From NCBI RefSeq assembly GCF_016862815.1, contig NZ_BONR01000002.1, positions 434,001 through 498,000 on the forward strand: a stretch of DNA of 64,000 nt, written 5' to 3'. Within the stretch, counting starts at the first letter, position 1; the number at the start of each line of letters is the position of its first letter. The position numbers and the translations under genes are program-made. Positions 47,132 through 55,016 of the stretch are shown here, piece after piece. This DNA comes from Demequina activiva. Its GTDB lineage: Bacteria; Actinomycetota; Actinomycetes; Actinomycetales; Demequinaceae. The notes under the pieces are model-generated. The model had not been told where the DNA came from. It did not search any database and saw nothing but the letters and a program-made list of their open reading frames with translations.

Positions 47132-48322
47132 ATGAGGGTCCTCTCATCGACTGGCGCGCACGGAAGCCTGGCTATCCACCCCGGCGCATGGCACCATTCG
47201 TCTGTGACCACCCTCGTGATCGGTCCCACCACACTTCGCGACACGGATGACGGTCGTGTGCGCGCGTCCAGCGTCATCGCCGGGCTGGACGAGCCCCTCG
47301 AGCTGTGGGTGGACCTGCACCCCTCGCTGCGCGACGCCGTACCGGACCGCGCTGACCCCTGGCTGCCCGCGACCGCCCTGCTCGCCTCGCGCCTGGGCGC
47401 CACCGTGCGAGCGGAGTCGCCCGTCACCGCACCGTTGGTTCGCTCGGCTCGCGGTGTCACTCAGCTGCTCAGCGAGTGGTTCCCCGCGGAGATGTCGCGC
47501 GTCGATGTCTCGGCGACGACCGCTGGGCGCGTGGCGCCCTGGCGGCGCCACCCCGGGAGCAGCGCGATGTGCTTCACCGGTGGCGTCGACTCGTTCTACT
47601 CGCTCCTGCGCGCGCAGGATTCTCCCGACTATCTGGTGAACGTCTCTGGGCTCGATGTCACCAGCCGCTGGCCCGAGATCGAGAAGGCGACTCGTCTGAG
47701 GCTTCTCCGCGTCGCGACGGACTTCGACGCGCGGCTCGTCACGCTGCGCTCGAACGTTCGCACCGTGATGCTCGATCACGGGTTGCGGTGGGGCGACCAT
47801 GCCCACGGATCGGTGCTCGCGGGGTTCGGCCATCTGCTCTCAGGGCGCCTGGGCACCTTCATGATCCCCGCCACTCACTCGAAGGCGAGCGTCCAGCCTT
47901 GGGGCTCGCACCCTCGCCTGGATCCGCAGTGGAGCAGCGACGCGCTTCGAGTGGTCCACCACGGCTTCGAGGCCTCACGGGTCGACAAGACCGCGGCCAT
48001 CGCGCGCGACCCCCGAGCCGTGGACTCCCTGCGGGTGTGCCTGCGCCACAACAGCGACGAGAACTGCGGCGAGTGCAGCAAGTGCCTGCGCACCATGGCC
48101 ACGCTGGCGTTCCTGGGGGAGCTCGACTCCACGAACCGCTTCCCGACCGACCTCACACCGTCGCTCTTCGAACCGATCACCGTGTCCAAGCAGCAGGACC
48201 TCAACCACTTGATCGCGGCGCGCGATCTGGGGCTGCGGACCCAGCGCCGGCCGGACATCGTCGAGGCGCTCGACGGCGTGATCGCCCGCAGCGAGGCACA
48301 GATTCACGCAGCCTCCCCGTGA
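47132..48322 (+). CDS. QueC-like PP-loop ATPase-family protein of unknown function
   Basis: A 396-residue protein with the PP-loop ATP pyrophosphatase motif FTGGVDSFYSLL (about residues 148-159) and, near 300-325, the zinc pattern C-x8-C-x2-C-x2-C (CLRHNSDENCGECSKC) placed as in the preQ0 synthase QueC. Around these are conserved-looking blocks HGSVLAGFGHLLSG, IPATHSKASVQPWGSHPRLDP and CLRTMATLAFLG. Its first 140 residues are not part of QueC. It resembles an uncharacterised actinobacterial family, sometimes found in surface polysaccharide loci. The ATG at 47132 has GAGGAG seven bases upstream; a GTG at 47204 lacks one. No queuosine genes are nearby, and it meets pabC 4 bases apart. Confidence 0.75.
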   Translation: MRVLSSTGAHGSLAIHPGAWHHSSVTTLVIGPTTLRDTDDGRVRASSVIAGLDEPLELWVDLHPSLRDAVPDRADPWLPATALLASRLGATVRAESPVTAPLVRSARGVTQLLSEWFPAEMSRVDVSATTAGRVAPWRRHPGSSAMCFTGGVDSFYSLLRAQDSPDYLVNVSGLDVTSRWPEIEKATRLRLLRVATDFDARLVTLRSNVRTVMLDHGLRWGDHAHGSVLAGFGHLLSGRLGTFMIPATHSKASVQPWGSHPRLDPQWSSDALRVVHHGFEASRVDKTAAIARDPRAVDSLRVCLRHNSDENCGECSKCLRTMATLAFLGELDSTNRFPTDLTPSLFEPITVSKQQDLNHLIAARDLGLRTQRRPDIVEALDGVIARSEAQIHAASP

Positions 48323-48326
48323 CGGA

Positions 48327-49199
48327 TCAGCGCCGATGCGGGACGGGCGGGTCCGCGTCCTTCTCGGCGGCGAGCTCGTAGACCGCACTGAGCTTGCGCA
48401 GCAGCGCTCCCGGCAGCAGCTCGGTGCCGTCGAGGCTCGATACGTGCTGAACGCCGCGCGTCGACGACGTCACGGCGAGGTGAGCGCGGCCCTCGATCGC
48501 CTCGTCGAGGACCGCCATGGTGAGCTCCCCGGGAGCCGTGACGCGGATCGGGAGGGCGGCGCGTACGGCCCATTCGAGCGCCAGGCCCCGGGTGATGCCG
48601 GCCAGGCAGCCGGATGCCAGCGGCGGGGTGAGAATCTCGCCGTCGCGCTCGACGAACACGTTGGTCGCGGTGCCCTCGCACAGATTGCCGTAGGTGTTGG
48701 CGAGGATGGCCTCGTCCGCGCCCTTCGAACGCGCGTACTCGACCATGACGACGTTCTCGGCGTAGGACGTCGACTTCACGCCGGCCAGCGCCGAGCGCTC
48801 GTTGCGCTTCCAGGGAGCGCGCACCGCGTGGCAGACGCGTGGCCGCGGGGCAGCGACGCCCGTCACGATCAGCGTCGCGGGACCGCTGCCACGGGCGGAG
48901 CCCATGGGGCCCTCACCCGACGTGACCGTCACGCGGATACGCGTGAGCGCGCCCTCGCCGGCCTTCAGGACCGCCGCGACGGCGTCGCGGACCTGCTCGA
49001 CCTCCGGAGCCGCCAGGCCGATCCGATCCGCCGAGTACTCGAGCCGAGCAAGATGGCGCGAGAGGGCGAACGGCACGCCGTCACGAACCGCGATGGTCTC
49101 GAAGATCCCGTCTCCCACGGTGAGCCCATGATCCGTCGCCGAGACCACCGGCTCGCCCGGCTCCCGGAGCGCGCCCCCCGCCCACACGATCGGATTCAT
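48327..49199 (-). CDS. pabC: Aminodeoxychorismate lyase (class IV aminotransferase fold)
   Basis: PabC turns aminodeoxychorismate into p-aminobenzoate for folate. The 290-residue product begins MNPIVWAGGALREPGEPVVSATDHGLTVGDGIFET, the class IV pattern, with the PLP lysine in SALAGVKSTSYAENVVM and a phosphate-binding end (VTSSTRGVQHVSSLDG). Its ATG overlaps the pabB stop (ATGA), which supports PabC over a branched-chain aminotransferase. pabA is not in the window. Confidence 0.88.
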   Translation of the reverse strand: MNPIVWAGGALREPGEPVVSATDHGLTVGDGIFETIAVRDGVPFALSRHLARLEYSADRIGLAAPEVEQVRDAVAAVLKAGEGALTRIRVTVTSGEGPMGSARGSGPATLIVTGVAAPRPRVCHAVRAPWKRNERSALAGVKSTSYAENVVMVEYARSKGADEAILANTYGNLCEGTATNVFVERDGEILTPPLASGCLAGITRGLALEWAVRAALPIRVTAPGELTMAVLDEAIEGRAHLAVTSSTRGVQHVSSLDGTELLPGALLRKLSAVYELAAEKDADPPVPHRR

Positions 49200-50284
49200 G
49201 GCTGCATCCTTTCAGCGGATGCCAGGGCGATCAACCGTCTGGCCTTCAGTTCCGTCTCACGCCACTCGCCCTCGGGGTCGGAGCCCCAGGTGATTCCCGC
49301 GCCGGTGCCGAACCTCAGCTCGCCGTCGCGCCACCAGAAGGTGCGGATCCCCACCGCCAGCTCGGCGGTGCGCGCGTCCGCGTCCACCCACCCGATCGCG
49401 CCGCAGTAGGGACCGCGAGGCGCGGTCTCCTCGCGCGCGATGATCCGCAGCGCAGCGGACTTGGGCGCGCCGGAGACCGACCCGGGCGGGAAGGTGCCGT
49501 CGAGCAGGGAGCGCCACATCGATGGCGTCCAGCGCGCGTCGTCCGCGAGCGTCACCTCGACGGTCGATTCGAGATGCGTGAGGCCGGGATGGTCGTGCTC
49601 GGCCAGCAGCTCGGGCACCCGCACCGATCCGGGCCGCGCCACGTGAGACAGGTCGTTGCGCACGAGATCAGTGATCATGACGTTCTCGGCCACGTCCTTG
49701 TCGAGCATGGACTCGCCCGGGGCTGCGGTGCCCTTGATAGGCGACGACCGCACGCGGTCGCCGTCCACGGCGAGGTACAGCTCGGGCGACGCGGACACGA
49801 TCCATGCGCCGGGGTCTCCTCCGGAGCCACGCGGGATCACGATGCGCGAGGCGTACCGCGCCGGATTGCCGAGCGCGAGCCGTTCGCTCAGCGCCACCGC
49901 GTCAGGGCCGTTCTGCGGTGCAGGCATGGGCGCGCTCAGCATGCGGCACAGGTTCACCTGATAGACGTCTCCGTCACGGATGTCCTCCCGGATCCGCTCG
50001 ACCCCGCGCAGATACTCGTCACGTGTGAGCGAGCTGGCCCACGCATCGGCCTCGGGACCCGACCAGGTGCGCCCAGTCCTGACGGGCGGCGAAGCGTCCC
50101 GCTCCACCTCGGCCATCCGCCAGGCGTCCACGCGGCCGTCGAAGTCGCCCACGACCACCCAGAAGCCCGCCTCCGCGAGCCGGTGCCCCTCGCGACGGGC
50201 GTCGATGTGCTCGAGGACGCCATGGGCGCGCACGCCGCGAAACTCCGCGCTCGCACGGTTGTGCCCCGCGCCACCTGGGTCCAT
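49196..50284 (-). CDS. pabB: Aminodeoxychorismate synthase component I
   Basis: PabB makes aminodeoxychorismate from chorismate with ammonia from PabA. I place the start at the ATG at 50284 because TAGCGT stands exactly seven bases before it (leaderless); three extra codons to 50293 are possible. The product is 362 residues, short for PabB (about 450), with a reduced N-terminal part. The chorismate-binding core is intact: IREDIRDGDVYQVNLCR, PIKGTAAPG, ENVMITDLVRNDLSHVARPGSV, and GTFPPGSVSGAPKSAALRII, and GAGITWGSDPEGEW at the end. Confidence 0.88.
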   Translation of the reverse strand: MDPGGAGHNRASAEFRGVRAHGVLEHIDARREGHRLAEAGFWVVVGDFDGRVDAWRMAEVERDASPPVRTGRTWSGPEADAWASSLTRDEYLRGVERIREDIRDGDVYQVNLCRMLSAPMPAPQNGPDAVALSERLALGNPARYASRIVIPRGSGGDPGAWIVSASPELYLAVDGDRVRSSPIKGTAAPGESMLDKDVAENVMITDLVRNDLSHVARPGSVRVPELLAEHDHPGLTHLESTVEVTLADDARWTPSMWRSLLDGTFPPGSVSGAPKSAALRIIAREETAPRGPYCGAIGWVDADARTAELAVGIRTFWWRDGELRFGTGAGITWGSDPEGEWRETELKARRLIALASAERMQP

Positions 50285-50291
50285 GCGCTCC

Positions 50292-50297
50292 ACGCTA
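50292..50297 (-). promoter_or_regulatory. -10 box of a leaderless pabB-pabC transcript
   Basis: TAGCGT, then seven bases, then the pabB ATG at 50284. The setting CACTAGCGTGGAG recurs before the PPK2 gene. Confidence 0.55.
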
Positions 50298-50400
50298 GTG
50301 GGCCGACACGCCGCGCACGCGCAGGGCGGCGCGTTCGTTTTGGTATCCGGGCCAACTATCGGCTACAGTCATTCCCTGTTCGGAACTGCGGTTTCGACAT

Positions 50401-50473
50401 GCGGACGTGGCTCAGTTGGTAGAGCATCACCTTGCCAAGGTGAGGGTCGCGGGTTCGAGTCCCGTCGTCCGCT
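50401..50473 (+). tRNA. tRNA-Gly (anticodon GCC)
   Basis: A 73-base cloverleaf with acceptor GCGGACG/CGTCCGC, anticodon stem TCACC/GGTGA, loop TTGCCAA and T-arm GGGTTCGAGTCCC. CCA is not encoded. Confidence 0.97.
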
Positions 50474-50508
50474 CGGAGGGCCGATGCCTCCTGCGGTGTT
50501 GGTACTAC

Positions 50509-50579
50509 GGTGGGTTGGCCGAGAGGCGAGGCAGCGGCCTGCAAAGCCGTATACACGGGTTCGAATCCCGTACCCACCT
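50509..50579 (+). tRNA. tRNA-Cys (anticodon GCA)
   Basis: A 71-base cloverleaf with acceptor GGTGGGT/ACCCACC, anticodon loop CTGCAAA and T-arm GGGTTCGAATCCC. CCA is not encoded. One base separates it from the next tRNA. Confidence 0.97.
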
Positions 50580-50580
50580 C

Positions 50581-50655
50581 GGGCGATTGGCGCAGCGGTA
50601 GCGCGCTTCCCTGACACGGAAGAGGTCACTGGTTCGATCCCAGTATCGCCCACCA
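50581..50655 (+). tRNA. tRNA-Val (anticodon GAC)
   Basis: A 75-base cloverleaf with acceptor GGGCGAT/ATCGCCC, loop CTGACAC with anticodon GAC and an encoded CCA. Near-identical inverted partner of tRNA-Val(CAC) at 46583-46657. Confidence 0.97.
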
Positions 50656-50666
50656 CGCACGACTGA

Positions 50667-50686
50667 GGCCGCCCTTCGGGGCGGCC
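50667..50686 (+). terminator. Terminator of the tRNA cluster
   Basis: GGCCGCCC and GGGCGGCC pair around a TTCG tetraloop, followed by TTCGTCGT, 11 bases after tRNA-Val. Confidence 0.8.
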
Positions 50687-50704
50687 TTCGTCGTCTGCGC
50701 AGCT

Positions 50705-51295
50705 CTACGGGCTCAGCTCCCCGACGTCGACCCGGGCCTCGAGCCGATTCCCCGGTCCGGGGAGCGGGCACACCCAGTCGCTCGAGTAGGCGCACGAGGG
50801 CTGGAATGCGAAGTTCAGGTCCACCACGAGAGCGGCGCGGTCACCGCCCAGATCCGCTCCCTTGACGCTGTCGAGCACGTATCGACCCCCGCCATAGGTG
50901 CTCTCCCCCGCGCCTGCGTCGCGCAACGGGAGGAACACGCCGCCGCCGTAGGAGTCGAGCCACCACACGTCGAGGCTTCCGAGCCCTGGCAGCTCGACAC
51001 GACCCACGCGCTCGAACGGCACCAGGCCATCGGTGGGCGTGGGCACCTCGCGGCGCTCCGGGTCCGCGGCGAGCACCGGGACCTCGAAGCGGAACTCGGG
51101 ATCGTACGGGGCGACGTTCGCGCGGAAGCCGTCCCGCGCATCTGCCGGGACGGCTGTCGCAGGATGCGTGGACAGCAGCACGTCGCGACGATCCCGCCAG
51201 AGTCGATGCGCCTGTGCGGGGTCCGGCTCCGCCCGCACGGCGGCATAGAGGTCGAACATCTGCCTGCGCCAGTCGCGCACGTCCCACGAATCCAT
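50705..51295 (-). CDS. DUF1684-family protein
   Basis: A 196-residue protein of the DUF1684 family, typical of actinobacteria and some others. Recognised by the head (WRRQMFDLYAAVR.., LWRDRRDVLLSTHPATAV), the central LDVWWLDSYGGGVFLPLRDAG, GGGRYVLDSVKGADLG, and the tail VVDLNFAFQPSCAYSSDWVCPLPGPGNRLEARVDVGE, where the two cysteines and Asn-Arg are conserved. Function unknown. The ATG at 51295 stands seven bases after TAGCGT, so the message is probably leaderless and separate from the TetR gene upstream. Confidence 0.9.
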   Translation of the reverse strand: MDSWDVRDWRRQMFDLYAAVRAEPDPAQAHRLWRDRRDVLLSTHPATAVPADARDGFRANVAPYDPEFRFEVPVLAADPERREVPTPTDGLVPFERVGRVELPGLGSLDVWWLDSYGGGVFLPLRDAGAGESTYGGGRYVLDSVKGADLGGDRAALVVDLNFAFQPSCAYSSDWVCPLPGPGNRLEARVDVGELSP

Positions 51296-51302
51296 GTCCT
51301 CG

Positions 51303-51308
51303 ACGCTA
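51303..51308 (-). promoter_or_regulatory. -10 box of a leaderless DUF1684 transcript
   Basis: TAGCGT followed by seven bases and the ATG, in the 23-base gap after the TetR gene. Confidence 0.55.
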
Positions 51309-51318
51309 CCTTCCCGTC

Positions 51319-51876
51319 TCAGGCAGCGGCGACCAGCGCGGCGACGCCCTTCTCGAGCTCCGCCGCGACGCGGTCGGGATGACCGTCCACATATCCCTCG
51401 ACGAGCGCGCCGTCGCGCATCATCATGATGTGCCGCGCGACGCCGTCGGCATCGGCCACGTCGCGCACAGCAAGGGCCGCGGCGATCGTCTGCGTCATCC
51501 AGGCCCTGAAGCGGGTGACGACCTCGCGCACGGGATGCTCGGCGTCCGGGTACTCCGCAGCCGCGTTGATGAATGGGCAGCCGCGAAAGTCCGGGCGGCA
51601 GATCTCCTGGGCGAGCGCATGCGCGAGCGTCGTCGTGGTGCCGGCGCCTGCGGCGTTCGCCACCACGGCCTGGACCCGTGCGAGCTCGGCCTCGAGGTAT
51701 GCCACCACCAGCGCCTCCTTCGAGGGGAAGTGCCGGTAGAAGGTGACCTTGGACACGCCTGCGAGGGCGATGACGCGATCGGCGCTGACAGCACGGATGC
51801 CGAGTGCGTTGAACTGTGGGATCGCGGCCGCCAGGATCGCCTCCCGCGCATGGCCGCGGATGGTGGTGTCCGTCAT
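51319..51876 (-). CDS. TetR-family transcriptional regulator
   Basis: A 185-residue repressor-type protein. The N-terminal helix-turn-helix reads ILAAAIPQFNALGIRAVSADRVIALAGVSKVTFYRHFPSKEALVVAYL (about residues 13-62), the TetR consensus. The C-terminal part has a cysteine in DFRGCPFINAAAEYPD, a segment found in the TetR subgroup with the C-x-F motif, often near thiol or oxidant stress genes. GAGGAGG stands before the ATG. It is divergent from ohr with an 84-base gap, so ohr and itself are the likely targets. Confidence 0.9.
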   Translation of the reverse strand: MTDTTIRGHAREAILAAAIPQFNALGIRAVSADRVIALAGVSKVTFYRHFPSKEALVVAYLEAELARVQAVVANAAGAGTTTTLAHALAQEICRPDFRGCPFINAAAEYPDAEHPVREVVTRFRAWMTQTIAAALAVRDVADADGVARHIMMMRDGALVEGYVDGHPDRVAAELEKGVAALVAAA

Positions 51877-51960
51877 ACGTCCGCCTCCTCGGAATCGATG
51901 TCAGGCTACTCGCGTTCGACGTAGACGTACTAGTAACTCAATGAACGAGGGAGCCATTCC
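51877..51960. promoter_or_regulatory. Divergent TetR-ohr control region
   Basis: The gap holds TAGCCT (51903-51908, minus strand) as a likely TetR gene -10 box and, on the plus strand, a direct ACGTAGACGTA followed by the palindrome TACTAGTA (51929-51936) close to the ohr start. The palindrome is a candidate operator centre. The ohr ribosome site GAGGGAG lies at 51948-51954. Confidence 0.4.
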
Positions 51961-52395
51961 ATGTCCACCAAGCCCACGGTCTTCTACACCGCTCACGCCA
52001 CCGCCACCGGGGACGGTCGCAACGGGCACGTCGCCACCGACGACGGGCTCGTCGATCACGACCTCGCCACGCCCAAGCCGTTCGGCAAGCCGAGCAAGAC
52101 CAACCCGGAGCAGCTGTTCGCCGCGGGCTACTCCGCGTGCTTCAACTCCGCGATCGGGCAGGCCGCGAAGTCGCTCAAGGTCGACGTCGAGGAGAGCGCG
52201 GTGACCGCTCATGTGGGGATCGGTCCCATCGGCCTGCGAGGCGGGTTCGGGCTTGCGGTGACCCTCGACGTGCATCTGCCGGGCCTCGATGAGGAGACCG
52301 CGCGTGCTCTCGCCGCCAAGGCGCACGAGATCTGCCCGTACTCCAACGCCACTCGGGGGAACATCGAGGTCGATCTCAACGTCTCCACGTCATGA
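51961..52395 (+). CDS. ohr: Organic hydroperoxide resistance protein Ohr
   Basis: Ohr reduces organic hydroperoxides with two cysteines. The 144-residue product has the OsmC/Ohr fold and both catalytic cysteines: C60 in EQLFAAGYSAC and C125 in EICPYSNATRGN. R20 and E50, which hold the peroxidatic Cys reduced, are in place (GDGRNG, TNPEQLF). VDHDLATPKPFG fits Ohr rather than OsmC. It starts 84 bases from the divergent TetR gene and ends before a strong hairpin. Confidence 0.95.
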   Translation: MSTKPTVFYTAHATATGDGRNGHVATDDGLVDHDLATPKPFGKPSKTNPEQLFAAGYSACFNSAIGQAAKSLKVDVEESAVTAHVGIGPIGLRGGFGLAVTLDVHLPGLDEETARALAAKAHEICPYSNATRGNIEVDLNVSTS

Positions 52396-52400
52396 TCGAA

Positions 52401-52433
52401 CGGCCGATGCGCGGCCTCGCCGCGCATCGGCCG
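52401..52433 (+). terminator. Terminator of ohr
   Basis: A perfect 14-bp stem (left arm CGGCCGATGCGCGG) around a CCTCG loop, 5 bases after the ohr stop. The arm contains the same 11 bases as the mmpL-aspS palindrome. Confidence 0.7.
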
Positions 52434-52502
52434 TCCCGAAACCTCAGCGTCACGCCGATCTGCGAGGATGGCGGTGACCGTAACGAATGGGGACGCGACT
52501 CG

Positions 52503-55016
52503 ATGTCAGAGACCAGTCACGAACGCACGCGCCGGCACGGCCACCGCGCCGATGCTCCAGTGCCAGGATCGACGTACCGCCTGCAGCTGAGCGCGGACTT
52601 CACGTTCGCGGACGCAGCGGAGCGGCTCGACTACTTCGAGGCGTTGGGCGTGACGCACCTCTACCTCTCCCCCGTCCTCGAGGCCGCCCCAGGGTCGACG
52701 CACTTCTACGACGTGGTCGACCACTCCCGCATCGCCGCGTCCCTGGGAGGCGTCGAACAGCTTCGGGAGCTGTCGTGGAAGGCGGGCGAGCGCGGCATCG
52801 GCCTCATCGCGGACGTGGTTCCCAACCACATGGCCGTCCCCACCCCGGCGTATCACAACACCGCATTGTGGTCGGTGCTCGCCGAAGGCGAGGAGTCGGA
52901 CCATGCCCACTGGTTCGACGTGGACTGGTCCAGCGGCGACCCGGTCCTCATGCCTGTGCTGGGACAGCGCATCGGCACCGTGCTCGCGGCAGGCGAGCTC
53001 TCGCTCGACACGATGGTGGTGCCGGGCTTCGAGGAGCGCGGCGAGGTCCCCGTGCTGCGCTACTACGAGCACGTGTTCCCCGTGCGCGAGGGCACGGAGA
53101 ACCTGCCCATGGCAGACCTCGTGGACCAGCAGCACTACCGGCTCGCCTACTGGCGAGTGGCGAACGAGGAGCTCAACTACCGGCGCTTCTTCGACGTCGG
53201 GTCCCTCGTCGCCGTGCGCGTCGAGGACGAGGACGTGTTCGAGGCCACGCACCGCGTGATCGTCGACCTCGTGAAGGACGGCACCCTGCAGGGCCTGCGG
53301 ATCGACCACCCGGACGGCCTCGCGGACCCTGCCGGCTACCTCGCACGCCTCCACGACGCCACCGACGGCGCGTGGATCGTGGTCGAGAAGATCCTCGAGG
53401 GCGACGAGCAGCTGCCCAAGTCCTGGAAGACCGCCGGCACCACGGGCTACGACGCCGCGTGGCGGGTGGGAGCTCTGCTGCGGGACCCCGCCGGCTCCTC
53501 GCCCCTGGCCGCGACGCTGCACCGCGTCACCGGCGATGCCATGGGCACGCTGCCGGAGATGATCAACGAGGCCAAGCGAGAGATCGTCAAGGACTCGCTG
53601 TCATCGGAGGTCCACCGACTGGCCTCCATCGCGCACGAGATCTGCCACTCCGACGTGCGCCTGCGCGACCACACCTGGCGGTCGCTCTATGACTGCATCC
53701 GCACCCTCCTCGTCACCTTCGATCGCTATCGCGCCTACGTGGTCGCTGGCGTGCCGCCCAAGCAGCCCTCCCTGGAAGCGATCGACCACGCGGTCGAGCG
53801 CGCGTTGGTGCAGCTCGACGACGAGCGCCACGAGACCCTCGAGGTGCTCGTGGACCTGCTCAAGGGGGCCGAGGTGGGCAGCGCCGGGCGCACCGGCGAC
53901 GCGAACCGCCGGGAGCTCATCACCCGCTTCCAGCAGGCCTGCGGAGCGGTGATGGCGAAGGGCATCGAGGACACCGCGTACTACCGCTGGACTCACCTGC
54001 TGCCTCTGTGCGAGGTGGGCTCGCCCGCAGGCCGCTTCGCCTTGCCGCCCGCAGGGTTTCACGCATGGGCTGACGAGCAGCAGCACTCCTTCCCCCACGC
54101 CATGACCTCGCTCACCACGCACGACACCAAGCGCTCCGAGGACGTGCGGGCACGCCTGTCGGTGCTCTCGGAGGCATCCGAGGAGTGGGACGCCACCGTG
54201 ACCCGGCTTCAGGACGCGACCGCGCGGATCCGCCCCGCCCTGCTGGACGGACGCACGGAGAACCTGTGGTGGCAGACGCTGGTGGGGACCTCGGACGAGC
54301 GCGAGTTCATGGAGTGGGACAGGCTCGAGGGCTACCTCATCAAGGCCATGCGCGAAGCCAAGACCGCCACCACCTGGACGGGGGTCGACACGGACTACGA
54401 GTCCGCCGTCCTGTGGTTCGCGCAGTCCAGTCATGCCGATACGCAGGTGCGCGAGATCGTGCGCGGGTGGCACCGCTCGGTCGCCGCAGGCGTGCGAGCA
54501 GGAGTGCTCTCGATGAAGCTCATCCAGCTCACCATGCCTGGGGTGCCCGATGTCTACCAAGGCACTGAGATGCTCGCTCCATCGCTGGTGGATCCGGACA
54601 ACCGCCGGCCCGTGGACTTCGACGCCCGCGCGCAGGCACTCGCGCGGCTCAGCGGCCGGGCGCGCCCCAAGACGCTGAGCGAGGAGAAGCTGCTGGTGAC
54701 CGCCCGGGCGCTGCACCTGCGCCGCGACCACCCCGAGGCCTTCATCGGCGATGCCGCCGGCTATCACCCGCTGCCATCGTCCTCGGGTCACGCGGTGGTG
54801 TTCGCGCGCACCGTGGATGACGAGGCTCGCGTCATCACCGTCGCGACGCGGCTGGGTCTGGATCTCGAGCAGCTGGGCGGCTGGCGCGAGCACACGGTGA
54901 CCCTGCCGGACGGCTCCTGGACGGACGTCCTCAGCGGGCGCACCTTCGAGGGAGGTGCGGTGGATCTGAGCGAGCTGCTGCCATCGCTGCCCGTCGCCTT
55001 GCTGGTGACCGACTGA
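52503..55016 (+). CDS. treY: Maltooligosyl trehalose synthase
   Basis: TreY (GH13) rearranges the reducing-end alpha-1,4 bond of glucans to alpha-1,1. The ATG at 52503 (GGGGAC upstream) gives 837 residues; the frame to 52392 runs through the ohr terminator. Motifs: STYRLQLSADFTFADAA, YFEALGVTHLYLSPVLEAAPGSTH, region I LIADVVPNHMA, region II GLRIDHPDGLADP with the nucleophile Asp, IVVEKILEGDEQLP with the acid/base Glu, and TTHDTKRSEDVRAR. C-terminal LPVALL domain is short. treZ follows with a one-base overlap. The debranching enzyme TreX is not in the window. Confidence 0.96.
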   Translation: MSETSHERTRRHGHRADAPVPGSTYRLQLSADFTFADAAERLDYFEALGVTHLYLSPVLEAAPGSTHFYDVVDHSRIAASLGGVEQLRELSWKAGERGIGLIADVVPNHMAVPTPAYHNTALWSVLAEGEESDHAHWFDVDWSSGDPVLMPVLGQRIGTVLAAGELSLDTMVVPGFEERGEVPVLRYYEHVFPVREGTENLPMADLVDQQHYRLAYWRVANEELNYRRFFDVGSLVAVRVEDEDVFEATHRVIVDLVKDGTLQGLRIDHPDGLADPAGYLARLHDATDGAWIVVEKILEGDEQLPKSWKTAGTTGYDAAWRVGALLRDPAGSSPLAATLHRVTGDAMGTLPEMINEAKREIVKDSLSSEVHRLASIAHEICHSDVRLRDHTWRSLYDCIRTLLVTFDRYRAYVVAGVPPKQPSLEAIDHAVERALVQLDDERHETLEVLVDLLKGAEVGSAGRTGDANRRELITRFQQACGAVMAKGIEDTAYYRWTHLLPLCEVGSPAGRFALPPAGFHAWADEQQHSFPHAMTSLTTHDTKRSEDVRARLSVLSEASEEWDATVTRLQDATARIRPALLDGRTENLWWQTLVGTSDEREFMEWDRLEGYLIKAMREAKTATTWTGVDTDYESAVLWFAQSSHADTQVREIVRGWHRSVAAGVRAGVLSMKLIQLTMPGVPDVYQGTEMLAPSLVDPDNRRPVDFDARAQALARLSGRARPKTLSEEKLLVTARALHLRRDHPEAFIGDAAGYHPLPSSSGHAVVFARTVDDEARVITVATRLGLDLEQLGGWREHTVTLPDGSWTDVLSGRTFEGGAVDLSELLPSLPVALLVTD

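Noticed and set aside
50474-50508. A further RNA gene between tRNA-Gly and tRNA-Cys
   Set aside because: Only 35 bases, holding one GGCCGATGC word and no cloverleaf or stable hairpin.
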